Below, piece after piece: positions 50,757 through 59,228 of a stretch of DNA of 64,000 nucleotides (position 1 is its first letter; each line of letters starts with the position of its first letter). The stretch is from Amycolatopsis thermalba. GTDB lineage: Bacteria; Actinomycetota; Actinomycetes; Mycobacteriales; Pseudonocardiaceae. The notes under the pieces were generated by a model, which was not told the DNA's origin, searched no databases, and saw nothing but the letters and a program-made list of their open reading frames with translations. Location: the NCBI RefSeq assembly GCF_003385215.1, contig NZ_PQHW01000025.1, forward strand, positions 1 to 64,000, in the 5' to 3' direction. Both the position numbers and the translations under genes were made by a program.

Positions 50757-51563
50757 TTACGCGCGGATGGTCCACGGATCGGTCCGGCGCGCGGACACGT
50801 GCACGTTGACGTTACCCGCAAAGGCGGCACGCAGGACCGCCGAGGCTTGCCCGCACCACGGCCACTCGCTGGCCCAGTGGGTCAGGCCGACCAGGGCGGG
50901 CGCGTCCGCGCCGGTCTCCAGGTGCTCGCCGGCGGGGTGGTGGCGCAGGTCGGCGGTGACGTAGGCGTCCACCCCGGCCGCGGTCGCGGCGCCCAGGAAG
51001 CCGTCGCCGGCCCCGCCGGACACCGCGACCGTCCTAATCAGACGATCCGGGTCGCCTGCCCCGAGCACGCCCGGCTCGGTGCGCGGCAGGGCGTCGGCGA
51101 CCCGGCGCACGAACGCGGCGAACGGTTCGGGCTCGGGCAGCTCGCCGATGCGGCCCAGGCCGGTGCCGCCGTCCGGGTGCGGGTCGAGCGGGCGGAGCAC
51201 GCGCAGGCCGATCGCTTCGGCGAGCGCGTCGGACACGCCCGGATTCGCCGAGTCGGCGTTCGTGTGCGCGCAGTACAGGGCGACGCCGGCGCGGATGAGC
51301 CGGTGCACCAGCGCGCCCTTCGGGGTGTCGGCCGGCACGCCGTGCACGCCGCGCAGCCGGAGGTGGTGGTGCGCGACGACCAGCTGCACACCGGTCTCGA
51401 TCGCCTCGTCGATGGTCGCGGCGACCGGGTCGACGCAGATCAGGACGTCGGTGACCGGCTCAGCGGGGTCGCCGCAGACCAGGCCGACCGCGTCCCAGCT
51501 CTCCGCCAGCGCGGGCGGATAGGCGTCCTCCAGGGCGGCGATCACTTCGGCGAGCGCGGGCAT
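50757..51563 (-). CDS. NIF3-like dinuclear-metal protein
   Basis: A 268-residue NIF3/YbgI-type protein with metal ligands in [11 protein letters not shown] (about 63-66), YCAHTNAD (about 97-102) and GLTHWASEW near the C-terminus. It resembles GTP cyclohydrolase I type 2-like proteins and corresponds to Rv2230c. The ATG at 51563 is supported by an N-terminal [22 protein letters not shown] that matches the family. It ends 15 bp before the zinc-ribbon gene. Confidence 0.9.
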   Translation of the reverse strand: MPALAEVIAALEDAYPPALAESWDAVGLVCGDPAEPVTDVLICVDPVAATIDEAIETGVQLVVAHHHLRLRGVHGVPADTPKGALVHRLIRAGVALYCAHTNADSANPGVSDALAEAIGLRVLRPLDPHPDGGTGLGRIGELPEPEPFAAFVRRVADALPRTEPGVLGAGDPDRLIRTVAVSGGAGDGFLGAATAAGVDAYVTADLRHHPAGEHLETGADAPALVGLTHWASEWPWCGQASAVLRAAFAGNVNVHVSARRTDPWTIRA

Positions 51564-51603
51564 GGGGCGATCTTCGCACGTGCCGTGGGGCAGACTGCGG
51601 GGT

Positions 51604-52077
51604 GTGACCGAGCCGAGCCTGCACATCTGCTTCGTCTGTTCCGGCAACATCTGCCGCTCCCCGATGGCGGCCATCGTCTTCCGCGCGCACCTGGAGCGAG
51701 CCGGGCTCGCCGACCGGGTCCGCGTCACCAGCGCCGGCACCGGACCCTGGCACGTCGGCGAACCGGCCGACCCGCGCGCCCGCGACACGCTGCGCGAGGC
51801 CGGCTACCGCGGCAAGCACGTGGCCGCGCAGGTCGACAGCGATCACCTGACCGCCGACCTGCTCCTCGCCGCCGACCGGGGCCACCTGCGGGAGCTGCGG
51901 CGCATGGTGGACGACCCCGCACGGGTGCGGCTGCTGCGGTCCTTCGACCCCGAGGCGCCCGACGGTGCCGAGGTCCCGGACCCGTACTACGGCGGCGACG
52001 ACGGCTTCCCCGAGGTCCTCGCGATGGTCGAACGGACCGTCCCCGCGCTGCTGGACTGGGCGAAGGCGCGGCTCTGA
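51604..52077 (+). CDS. ptpA: Low-molecular-weight tyrosine phosphatase
   Basis: A 157-residue LMW-PTP. The P-loop CX5R is [10 protein letters not shown] (about 10-19) and the general acid is in [17 protein letters not shown]. It corresponds to M. tuberculosis PtpA (Rv2234) by position. No signal peptide. GTG at 51604 is the start, since the frame upstream is antisense to the NIF3 gene. A cognate kinase like PtkA is not adjacent; a fructosamine kinase follows instead. Confidence 0.92.
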   Translation: MTEPSLHICFVCSGNICRSPMAAIVFRAHLERAGLADRVRVTSAGTGPWHVGEPADPRARDTLREAGYRGKHVAAQVDSDHLTADLLLAADRGHLRELRRMVDDPARVRLLRSFDPEAPDGAEVPDPYYGGDDGFPEVLAMVERTVPALLDWAKARL

Positions 52078-52144
52078 GCTGCGCCCATGCGGTTGCCGCC
52101 GCGCGCGGATACCGTGGCGGCGGGCAGACGAAAAGGTGCTGGAC

Positions 52145-53005
52145 ATGAGCGTTCGCGAAGCCGTCGAACGGCTGCTGGGAGTCCCGGTCACCGGGGTGCG
52201 CCGCAGCGGTGGCGCGGTGTGCCTGGTGACGACCGAGGGGCGCGGCGTGCTGGTCGCCAAGCAGGGCAGCGGCCCGGGCGCGACCGACGCCGAGGCCGCC
52301 GGGCTGCGCTGGCTCGGGGAGCACGGCGACGTGCCGGTCCCGCGGGTCCACGCGCACGACGACGAGTGGATCGTCATGGAGTACGTCCCGCCGACGTATC
52401 CCGAGGCCGCCGCGGCGGAGGCGTTCGGACGCGGCTTGGCGCGCCTGCACCTGCGGGGCGCGCCCGCGTACGGATCGCCACCGCCCGGCGGACCGGCCGA
52501 CGCGTGGATGGGCCTGGCGCCGATGCGCAACGAGCCGTGCGCCGACTGGGCGACGTTCTACGGTTCGTACCGCGTGCTGCCGTACGTGCGGATGTGCGTG
52601 GACCAGGGCCTGTACGACGCCGGGCAGGCGGCGGTGTTCGAGCGGGTGTGCGCGCGGCTGCCCGAGCTGGGCGGCCCGGCCGAACCCCCGGCCCGCCTCC
52701 ACGGCGACGCGTGGAGCGGCAACGTGCACTGGGCGCGGGGCGCGGTGTGGCTGATCGACCCCGCCGCGCACGGCGGCCACCGCGAAACGGACCTGGCGAT
52801 GCTGCGCCTGTTCGGGACGCCGCTGCTGGAGCACATCCTCGGCGCGTACGAGGAGGAGGCGAAGGATCTGGACGCCCCGCTGGCCGACGGCTGGCGGGAG
52901 CGCGTGGAGCTGCACCAGCTGTTCCCGCTGCTCATGCACGCCGCTGTGTTCGGGGCCGGGTACGCGCGGCAGGCGCTCCGGGTGGCGGAGACGCTGGCGG
53001 GCTGA
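52145..53005 (+). CDS. Fructosamine kinase-family protein
   Basis: A 286-residue small-molecule kinase of the APH-like fold: VAKQGSGPGATDAEAAGLRWLGEHG (nucleotide lobe), EWIVMEYVPP hinge, catalytic loop RLHGDAWSGNVHW (about 185-197) with Asp and Asn, and LIDPAAHGGHRETDLAML as the DFG-equivalent. Family members phosphorylate ketoamines so that glycation adducts break down. AAGG precedes the ATG. A tandem repeat array begins directly after its stop codon. Confidence 0.9.
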   Translation: MSVREAVERLLGVPVTGVRRSGGAVCLVTTEGRGVLVAKQGSGPGATDAEAAGLRWLGEHGDVPVPRVHAHDDEWIVMEYVPPTYPEAAAAEAFGRGLARLHLRGAPAYGSPPPGGPADAWMGLAPMRNEPCADWATFYGSYRVLPYVRMCVDQGLYDAGQAAVFERVCARLPELGGPAEPPARLHGDAWSGNVHWARGAVWLIDPAAHGGHRETDLAMLRLFGTPLLEHILGAYEEEAKDLDAPLADGWRERVELHQLFPLLMHAAVFGAGYARQALRVAETLAG

Positions 53006-53225
53006 GCGGCGCGGGGCGCCCGCAGGGCGCGCGGCGCGGGGCGCCCGCAGGGCGCGCGGCGCGGGGCGCCCGCAGGGCGCGCGGCGCGAAGCGCCCGCAG
53101 GGCGCGCGGCGCGAAGCGCCCGCAGGGCGCGCGGCGCGAAGCGCCCGCAGGGCGCGCGGCGCGAAGCGCCCGCAGGGCGCGCGGCGCGAAGCGCCCGCAG
53201 GGCGCGCGGCGCGAAGCGCCCGCAG
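53006..53225. repeat. 25-bp tandem repeat array of small hairpins
   Basis: Eight full 25-bp units run from 53026 to 53225, preceded by a shortened one at 53006-53025. Each unit ends GCGCCCGCAG and joins GGCGC of the next, so every junction forms GCGCCCGCAGGGCGC, a 6-bp stem with a 3-nt loop. The early units carry GCGGGGC and the later ones GCGAAGC, so the array grew by local duplication. The 25-bp length breaks any reading frame. The remaining gap to 53375 has no gene. Confidence 0.9.
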
Positions 53226-53375
53226 GGCGCCTGGGCTCGCCGGGGTCGCCAGGCGGGAGCACGCCCCATGCGGGGCAGAGCCCGAAGCCCTCAGCGGCCG
53301 GAGCCGGTGTCACCTGCCACACCCTGCGCTGACCTCCCCACACCACCCCCACCGGGCACGGCCTACCGTGTACCT

Positions 53376-54257
53376 GTGCGGCTGAAGTTCCTCCTCCGGC
53401 CGAGCTGGCTCGCCCTCGTGGTGGGTGTGCTCGCGTTCGCGTTCGCCTGCTTCACGCTGCTGTCTCCGTGGCAGTTCTCCCGCAACGACGAGCGCGAAGC
53501 CCAGAACCGGGCCATCGAGGCCTCTCTCACCGCCGACCCCCGCCCGTTGAACGACGTTCTCCCGCTCGGCACCGCGCCGGACGCGAACACCGAGTGGACC
53601 CGCGTCGAGATCACCGGCGCCTACCTCCCCGAGCACGAGGTCGTCGCCCGGTTGCGGACCGTTCAGGGGCAGCCCGCCTTCGAGGTGCTCACTCCGTTCC
53701 GCACCACCGACGGCCAGGTCGTCCTCGTCGACCGCGGGTACCTCCAGCCGGACTCCCGCACCGAGGTCCCGCCCTACGCCGCCCCGCCGGCGGGCACCGT
53801 GACGATCGTCGCGCGGATCCGGGCGGACGAGAACGACCCGAAGACCCGCGACGCCTTCGCCGACGCCTCCACCCACGGCAAGCTCCAGAGCTACAGCGTC
53901 GACTCGCGCGTCGTGGCGCGGTCGAGCGGCCTGGACATCCGCGGCGGCTACTTCCAGCTCGACTCCGACCAGCCGGGCGTGCTCAACGCGCTCCCCCTGC
54001 CGCAGACCGACGCCGGCCCCTTCTTCTCCTACGCCCTGCAGTGGATCGCGTTCGGGATCATGGCCATCGCCGGCCTGGTGTACTTCACCGTCCGCGAGAT
54101 GAAACCCGGCGGCGTGCTCAACGAGATGGCCGAGAAGAACAAGCGCAAGCGGAAGTCGGTCGCGGAAATCCTCGCCGAAGACGAGGCTAGGGCTGGGGCT
54201 GGGGCTGACGACTCCGGCGACGCAGACCGAACAGAGCAGCCAGCACGGCGGAACTGA
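53376..54257 (+). CDS. SURF1-family protein
   Basis: A 293-residue membrane protein for cytochrome c oxidase biogenesis. It has an N-terminal helix (WLALVVGVLAFAFACFTLLSPWQ, about 10-32), the GAYLPEHEVVARLRTVQGQPAFEVLTPFRTTDGQVVLVDRGYL beta domain and a C-terminal helix (FFSYALQWIAFGIMAIAGLVYF). It matches the position of Rv2235. TACCGT lies 6 bases before the GTG. The hydrophilic C-terminus overlaps cobD on the other strand by 71 bp. Confidence 0.92.
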   Translation: MRLKFLLRPSWLALVVGVLAFAFACFTLLSPWQFSRNDEREAQNRAIEASLTADPRPLNDVLPLGTAPDANTEWTRVEITGAYLPEHEVVARLRTVQGQPAFEVLTPFRTTDGQVVLVDRGYLQPDSRTEVPPYAAPPAGTVTIVARIRADENDPKTRDAFADASTHGKLQSYSVDSRVVARSSGLDIRGGYFQLDSDQPGVLNALPLPQTDAGPFFSYALQWIAFGIMAIAGLVYFTVREMKPGGVLNEMAEKNKRKRKSVAEILAEDEARAGAGADDSGDADRTEQPARRN

Positions 54258-55140
54258 CCCCGGCCAGCCACCCCACCACCCGGGACAACTCGACCGCACG
54301 GGTCACGTGCCCGGCGTCCGGGTTCCGCCCGTCGCCCAGCACCGGCAGCTCCTCGACGCCGTGCGGGTAGACCGTGCGGCCGCCGAGGCGGATCTCCAAC
54401 GCGCCCGCGAACGCCGCCTCCATGCGGCCCGCGTTGGGGCTCGGGTGGGCCGCGGTGTCCCGCCGCCACGCACGCCACGCCCCGGCCGCCGAACCGCCGA
54501 CCACCGGCGCGCTCGACACCGTCAACGCGGCCGCGAACCGCGTCGGCAGCAGGTTGACCAGGTCGTCCAGGCGCCGCGCGAACCAGCCGGCCGGCCGCGT
54601 CGGATCACCCAGGGTCCGCAGCACCGACACCGTCCGCGCGGCGAGCAGGCCGGGCATCCCGGCGACCGCGCCCCAGAACAGCGGCCCGACGACGGCATCG
54701 GCGGTGTGCTGGGCGACCGACTCCACCGACGCCCGGGACAGACCCACCACGTTCAGCCCGCCGGTCTGCCGGCTGTCCAGTTCGGACAGCGTCGCGCGGG
54801 CCGCGTCCAGCTCGCCCTCTTCGAGGTCGCGGGCCAGCTCGGTGCCGTCGGCGGCGAGACCGGCGTCCCCGAGGACCGCCCAGGTCGCGACGGCCGTGCC
54901 GAGGGCCTGCAGGACCGGGCTGCGCCGCACCGACCGCTCGGCCAGCAGCCCGGCCACCACGGCCGAACCGGCCAGGCCACCGGCGAAGGCGACGCCGGCG
55001 AGGCGGTGCTGGGGCAGGTTCGCATCGGCGGTCCGGACGGCGCGGGTGAACACGGTGACCGGCCGGCCGCGCTTCGGCTCGCCGATCACCCCGTCCGCCG
55101 CCGCCCCCAGCAGCAGTCCGATCGCCCGTGCGGCACTCAC
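54187..55140 (-). CDS. cobD: Adenosylcobinamide-phosphate synthase CobD/CbiB
   Basis: A 317-residue membrane enzyme of cobalamin biosynthesis that attaches the aminopropanol arm to cobyric acid. Motifs include DGVIGEPKRGRPVTVF (about 16-31), GLSRASVESVAQHTADAVVGPLFWG (about 130-155) and SPNAGRMEAAFAGALEIRLGG (about 235-255). GTG at 55140 is the start. The 3' end overlaps SURF1 tail to tail, an unusually long overlap for this region. It corresponds to Rv2236c. Confidence 0.94.
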   Translation of the reverse strand: MSAARAIGLLLGAAADGVIGEPKRGRPVTVFTRAVRTADANLPQHRLAGVAFAGGLAGSAVVAGLLAERSVRRSPVLQALGTAVATWAVLGDAGLAADGTELARDLEEGELDAARATLSELDSRQTGGLNVVGLSRASVESVAQHTADAVVGPLFWGAVAGMPGLLAARTVSVLRTLGDPTRPAGWFARRLDDLVNLLPTRFAAALTVSSAPVVGGSAAGAWRAWRRDTAAHPSPNAGRMEAAFAGALEIRLGGRTVYPHGVEELPVLGDGRNPDAGHVTRAVELSRVVGWLAGVSSAVLAALFGLRRRSRQPQPQP

Positions 55141-55174
55141 TCGTGGCCCCCCGAAGTCGAATCCCGGCGTGAGA

Positions 55175-55867
55175 CTACTGGAACTGGGAAGCCACCTCGT
55201 CGCGTGCCTGGACCATGATGTCCCGCATCGCGCGTTCGGCCCGGTCGGCGTCGGCGGAATCGATCGCGTGGGCGACCTCCAGGTGCAGCGCGACGGCCTC
55301 GGGCTGTGGTTCCGGCGGCATCAGGCCGTGCTCGGTGCGGCCGGTCAGCACCTCCGCCACCACCTCGGACAGCTGCGTGAACATCGGATTACCCGACGCC
55401 GCGAGCACCAGGTGGTGGAAGTCGATGTCGTGCCCGAGGAACGTGTGCAGGTCCCGGGCGTGTGCGGTGACCTCCAGCCGGGCACCCAGTGCACGCAGCC
55501 GTCCGCGCTCCTCGGGGGTCGCGCGGATCGCGGCGAAGCGCGCGGCGCTCGGTTCGACCGCCCACCGCAGCTCCATCAGGTTGCGCAGGGCGATGGGCCG
55601 CTGCTCGCTGTCCAGCTGCCAGCGGATCAACCGGGGGTCGTAGTGGTTCCAGTCGGCGCAGTCCCGCACGGTGACGCCGACGCGGCGCTTGCTCGTGGTC
55701 AGCCGCATCGCTTCGAGCGCGCGCACCACCTCGCGCGCCACCGTCCGCGAGGCGCCGTAGCTCTGCTGCAGCTCCTCCAGCCGCAGCACCGATCCCGGCG
55801 GCAGTTCCCCACAGGCGATCGCGGTCCCCACCGCGTCGAGCATGCGCTCGTGCATTCCCTCGGCCAC
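55175..55867 (-). CDS. gntR: GntR/FCD-family regulator (gluconate)
   Basis: A 230-residue regulator with a winged helix (about 15-70; CGELPPGSVLRLEELQQSYG, RTVAREVVRALEAMRL) and FCD ligand domain (about 95-225; LRNLMELRWAVEPSAARFAA, HDIDFHHLVLAASGNPMFTQL, EVAHAIDSADADRAERAM). It is divergent from gntK and the gluconate permease and is the likely repressor, released by gluconate or its phosphate. The start may be the GTG at 55867 or the ATG at 55855. Confidence 0.88.
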   Translation of the reverse strand: MAEGMHERMLDAVGTAIACGELPPGSVLRLEELQQSYGASRTVAREVVRALEAMRLTTSKRRVGVTVRDCADWNHYDPRLIRWQLDSEQRPIALRNLMELRWAVEPSAARFAAIRATPEERGRLRALGARLEVTAHARDLHTFLGHDIDFHHLVLAASGNPMFTQLSEVVAEVLTGRTEHGLMPPEPQPEAVALHLEVAHAIDSADADRAERAMRDIMVQARDEVASQFQ

Positions 55868-55896
55868 GCCGGTGACGCTAGACCACTGATTCGATT

Positions 55897-55929
55897 AAGT
55901 AGTACTTGTGGGTTGAATAAGTAGTACTT
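55897..55929. promoter_or_regulatory. Paired GntR operators
   Basis: AAGTAGTACTT occurs twice (55897-55907 and 55919-55929), each a dyad around a central base, spaced 22 bp (two helical turns). They lie in an AT-rich 110-bp space between gntR and gntK, so one repressor could control both. Confidence 0.8.
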
Positions 55930-55976
55930 TTGCGTTGCACTGATCGAGTGACAGCGAGGTCGGAGGAGCGAAGCCA

Positions 55977-56474
55977 ATGACGGTCATCGTCGTGATGGGT
56001 GTCGCCGGGTCGGGCAAGACGACGGTGGGTTCGGCGTTGGCCGAGCGACTGGGCGTCGAATACGCCGAGGCCGACGCCTTCCACCCGCCGGCCAACATCG
56101 AGAAGATGTCGTCCGGCCATCCCCTGAACGACGACGACCGGTGGCCCTGGTTGCACGCCATCGCGGCGTGGATCGCCGAGCACCAGCGCACCGGCGGCGT
56201 GGTGTCGTCGTCCGCGCTCAAGCGGCGCTACCGCGACGTGCTGCGGACCGGCGGGAACGTGTGGTTCCTGCACCTCGACGGCCCGCGGGACGTCCTGGCG
56301 GAGCGGATGCGCGGGCGGACCGGGCACTTCATGCCGGTGTCGCTGCTGGACTCCCAGCTCGCCGACCTCGAACCCCTCGAAACCGATGAGCGCGGCATGG
56401 TCGCCGACATCCTCGAATCCCCCGCGGCGATCGTGGACCGCGCGCTCACCGAGCTGGCGAAGGAGCAGCCGTGA
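55977..56474 (+). CDS. gntK: Gluconokinase
   Basis: A 165-residue kinase that phosphorylates gluconate to 6-phosphogluconate. Walker A is GVAGSGKTT (about 8-16), with the substrate segment EADAFHPPANIEKMSSGHPLNDDDRWPWL and the lid CX-like ALKRRYRDVLR. GGAGGAG precedes the ATG. Its stop overlaps the permease start by 4 bp. Confidence 0.95.
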   Translation: MTVIVVMGVAGSGKTTVGSALAERLGVEYAEADAFHPPANIEKMSSGHPLNDDDRWPWLHAIAAWIAEHQRTGGVVSSSALKRRYRDVLRTGGNVWFLHLDGPRDVLAERMRGRTGHFMPVSLLDSQLADLEPLETDERGMVADILESPAAIVDRALTELAKEQP

Positions 56475-57844
56475 GTACTCTCGCCGCCGCCTGGACCGGG
56501 ACCGACACCCGGCTGGTCGTCGCGACGCTGGTCGGCATCGCCCTGATCGTGGTGCTGATCAGCAAGGCCCGCATGCACGCCTTCCTGTCCCTGATCTTCG
56601 GATCGCTGGTGGTCGGCCTGCTGGGCGGGCTGCCGGTCGACAAAGTGATCAAGAGCTTTTCCAGCGGGGTCGGCTCGACCGTCGCGTCGGTCGGCCTGCT
56701 GATCGCGCTGGGTGCGATGCTCGGCAAGCTGCTGGCCGACTCCGGCGGGGCGGAGCAGATCGTCGACACGATCCTGTCCCGCACCTCGTCGAAGGCGCTG
56801 CCGTGGGCGATGGCCCTGGTCGCCGCCCTGATCGGGCTGCCGATGTTCTTCGAGATCGGCCTGGTCATGCTGATCCCGGTCGTGCTGCTGGTCGCCAAGC
56901 GCAGCGGCAAACCGCTGATGCTGGTCGGCATCCCCGCGCTCGCCGGGCTGTCCGTGCTGCACGGCCTGGTGCCGCCGCACCCCGGTCCGCTGGCCGCGGC
57001 CGGTGCGCTGAACGCGAGCGTCGGCATCGTGCTCGGTCTCGGCCTGCTGGTCGCCATCCCGACCGTGATCATCGCGGGTCCGGTGTTCGGCAAGCTCGCC
57101 GCGCGGTGGGTGCCCGAGGCGAAGGCGCCGGAGCACCTGATCCCGGCCAGCGGCGGCAGCGAGGACGTGCGCCTGCGGCCGAGCTTCGGGGCGACGCTGG
57201 TGACGGTCCTGCTGCCGGTGGTCCTGATGCTGGGCAAGGCGATCGCGGACATCCTCGTCGGCAGCGGCAACCCGGTGCGCCGCGTGCTGGACTTCGTCGG
57301 CGACCCGCTGATCGCGCTGCTCGCCGCCGTGCTGCTGGGCATGGTCACGCTGGGCCGCGCCGCCGGGTTCACGCGCGACCGGCTGGCGTCGACGGTCGGC
57401 GACTCGCTCGGCCCGATCGCCGGGATCATCCTGATCGTCGCCGCGGGCGGCGGGTTCAAGCAGATCCTGGTCGACGCGGGCGTGGGCAACGTCGTCACGC
57501 AGATCGCCGAGGGGGCCAACATCCCGGCACTGCTGCTCGGCTGGCTGGTCGCGGTGCTGATCCGGCTCGCGACGGGCTCGGCGACGGTGGCGACGGTGTC
57601 CGCGGCCGGGCTGGTGTCCGGGCTGGCGGCCACCATGCCGCCCACCGAGGCCGCGCTGCTGGTGCTCGCGATCGGCGCGGGTTCGCTGTTCTTCTCGCAC
57701 GTCAACGACGCCGGGTTCTGGCTGGTCAAGGAGTACTTCGGGCTGTCGGTCGGCCAGACGATCCGGAGCTGGTCGATCATGGAGACGGTGATCTCCGTGG
57801 TGGCGATCGTGATCATCCTGCCGCTGGGGGCGCTGCTCGCCTGA
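56471..57844 (+). CDS. GntP-family gluconate permease
   Basis: A 457-residue transporter with about 12-14 helices. GntP signatures are LPMFFEIGLVMLIPVVLLVAK (about 116-137), GLVPPHPGPLAAAGALNASVG (about 163-183), and the C-terminal LRLATGSATVATVSAAGLV-like and FFSHVNDAGFWLVKEYFGLS motifs. Gluconate import feeds gntK; the GTGA overlap couples the two. A -10-like CATACT appears after its stop for the next gene. Confidence 0.93.
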   Translation: MSTLAAAWTGTDTRLVVATLVGIALIVVLISKARMHAFLSLIFGSLVVGLLGGLPVDKVIKSFSSGVGSTVASVGLLIALGAMLGKLLADSGGAEQIVDTILSRTSSKALPWAMALVAALIGLPMFFEIGLVMLIPVVLLVAKRSGKPLMLVGIPALAGLSVLHGLVPPHPGPLAAAGALNASVGIVLGLGLLVAIPTVIIAGPVFGKLAARWVPEAKAPEHLIPASGGSEDVRLRPSFGATLVTVLLPVVLMLGKAIADILVGSGNPVRRVLDFVGDPLIALLAAVLLGMVTLGRAAGFTRDRLASTVGDSLGPIAGIILIVAAGGGFKQILVDAGVGNVVTQIAEGANIPALLLGWLVAVLIRLATGSATVATVSAAGLVSGLAATMPPTEAALLVLAIGAGSLFFSHVNDAGFWLVKEYFGLSVGQTIRSWSIMETVISVVAIVIILPLGALLA

Positions 57845-57890
57845 GATGGCAACCGGAGCCGCGACCGGGATGCCGGGCCATACTGGTCTC

Positions 57891-58217
57891 ATGCGGCAGG
57901 TCTTCGCGCACGACGCGGTGCTCGGGATGGCCCCCGGGGCCGACGAGCGGGCTCCCGGCGCAGCAGTGACCGTGGCGTTGTGCGGCCACTGGGAGCACGA
58001 GCCGCCCTGTCCGCTGGCCCCGCACCACGTGCGGGCCGACCGGCGCGGCGACGAGCTGCACGTCCGGGTGCTGTTCGCCGCCGAGCCCGGTGCCGAACGC
58101 GAGGTCCGGCACCGGATCGACCGGGCCCTGTCCGAGCGGTGGCAGGTCCGCGCGAGCCGGGCGAGCGACGTGTCACCGGCCGAGGCCGGCCACGCCGAAC
58201 GTCTGGTGCGCGGCTGA
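57891..58217 (+). CDS. Hypothetical actinobacterial protein
   Basis: A 108-residue protein with a Val-rich beta-strand pattern (AAVTVALCGHWEHEPPCPLAPHHV, ELHVRVLFAAEPGAEREVRHRI) and a final helical, charged part. A conserved-looking Cys/His cluster (CGHWEHEPPCPLAPHH) may bind metal. The family is not recognised. CATACT lies 6 bases before the ATG; a start 45 bases upstream is possible. Confidence 0.6.
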   Translation: MRQVFAHDAVLGMAPGADERAPGAAVTVALCGHWEHEPPCPLAPHHVRADRRGDELHVRVLFAAEPGAEREVRHRIDRALSERWQVRASRASDVSPAEAGHAERLVRG

Positions 58218-58220
58218 GGC

Positions 58221-59228
58221 TCAGCCGCGGTCCGCGTACGCCCAGGCCTCCAGCATCACGCGCGCGATCGACGAGTTCCCCGGCAGGATCAGCTCGCTCG
58301 CCCCGTCCAGGATCGGGACCGGCTCGCCCTTCGCCTCGAACGCCGCGCGCACCTCGGCGCGCGGCACCCACAGCGCGGCCTCGATCTCACCGTCGGCGGG
58401 GACCAGCGGGCGGGACGGGTCGGCCTTCGCGGTGAAGCCGAGCATGATCGAGCGCGGGAACGGCCACGGCTGGCTGCCCAGGTAGCGCACATCGTGGACC
58501 TCGGCGCCGACCTCCTCGCGGATCTCCCGCACGCAACAGCCTTCGAGCGACTCACCGGCCTCGACGAACCCGGCCAGCACCGAGTACCGCCCGGGCGGCC
58601 ACACCGGCTGCCGCGCCAGCAGCACGTGCTCGCCGTTGACGCCCTCCTCGTCGTGCACCAGGCAGATCACCGCCGGGTCGGTGCGCGGGTACTCCTCGCG
58701 GCTGCACGCCTCGCACTGCGACGCCCACCCGAACTGCACCAGCCGCGTCGGGCTGCCGTCGCGCACGCAGAACCGCGCCTGCCGGTGCCACACCCGCAGC
58801 GCCTGCGCCGTGGTGAACAGCCCCGCCGCCGTGTCGTCCAGCTGGTCGCCGTACGCCCGCAGCGTCACCCACAGCTCGCCGCCGGCGCGGGGCACGTCTT
58901 CGGGCACGCCCCAGCTGCCCGGCATCCCGACGATCTCCGGTTCGCCCTCCGGCTCACCCGGCAGCGCCCAGTAGTCGACGCCCTGCCACTCGCCCAGGAA
59001 CACCGCGTCGGCGGGCGGCTCCTCGCCGAAGGCCAGGGCCTTGCGAGTCGCCAGCACCGCCTCCCCCTCGCGCACCGGCGTCCGCAACTGCTGGTCCAGC
59101 AGCATCACCTGCGCGTCCGGCCAGCGGGTGCGCAGGCGCTCGGGGTTGGTCCGCAACATCTCCTGACGGTCCACAGTGGACCGGGACAGGGTCGGCAGGC
59201 GGCCCAGGGTGAACGGTGCGACGGTCAC
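58221..59228 (-). CDS. nudC: NAD+ diphosphatase (Nudix)
   Basis: A 335-residue Nudix hydrolase acting on NAD(H), and in some bacteria on NAD-capped RNA. The Nudix box is GFVEAGESLEGCCVREIREEVG-type (about 216-237), followed by the NADH-specific SQPWPFPRSIM (about 251-261). The zinc-ribbon region has CEACSREEY but the first pair is reduced to a single Cys (RFCVRDGSP), so zinc binding may be lost or altered. GTG at 59228 overlaps the upstream gene stop by 4 bp. Confidence 0.93.
   Translation of the reverse strand: MTVAPFTLGRLPTLSRSTVDRQEMLRTNPERLRTRWPDAQVMLLDQQLRTPVREGEAVLATRKALAFGEEPPADAVFLGEWQGVDYWALPGEPEGEPEIVGMPGSWGVPEDVPRAGGELWVTLRAYGDQLDDTAAGLFTTAQALRVWHRQARFCVRDGSPTRLVQFGWASQCEACSREEYPRTDPAVICLVHDEEGVNGEHVLLARQPVWPPGRYSVLAGFVEAGESLEGCCVREIREEVGAEVHDVRYLGSQPWPFPRSIMLGFTAKADPSRPLVPADGEIEAALWVPRAEVRAAFEAKGEPVPILDGASELILPGNSSIARVMLEAWAYADRG

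Noticed and set aside
53006-53225. CRISPR-like array behind the fructosamine kinase gene
   Set aside because: It is a pure 25-bp tandem repeat without spacers and without cas genes.
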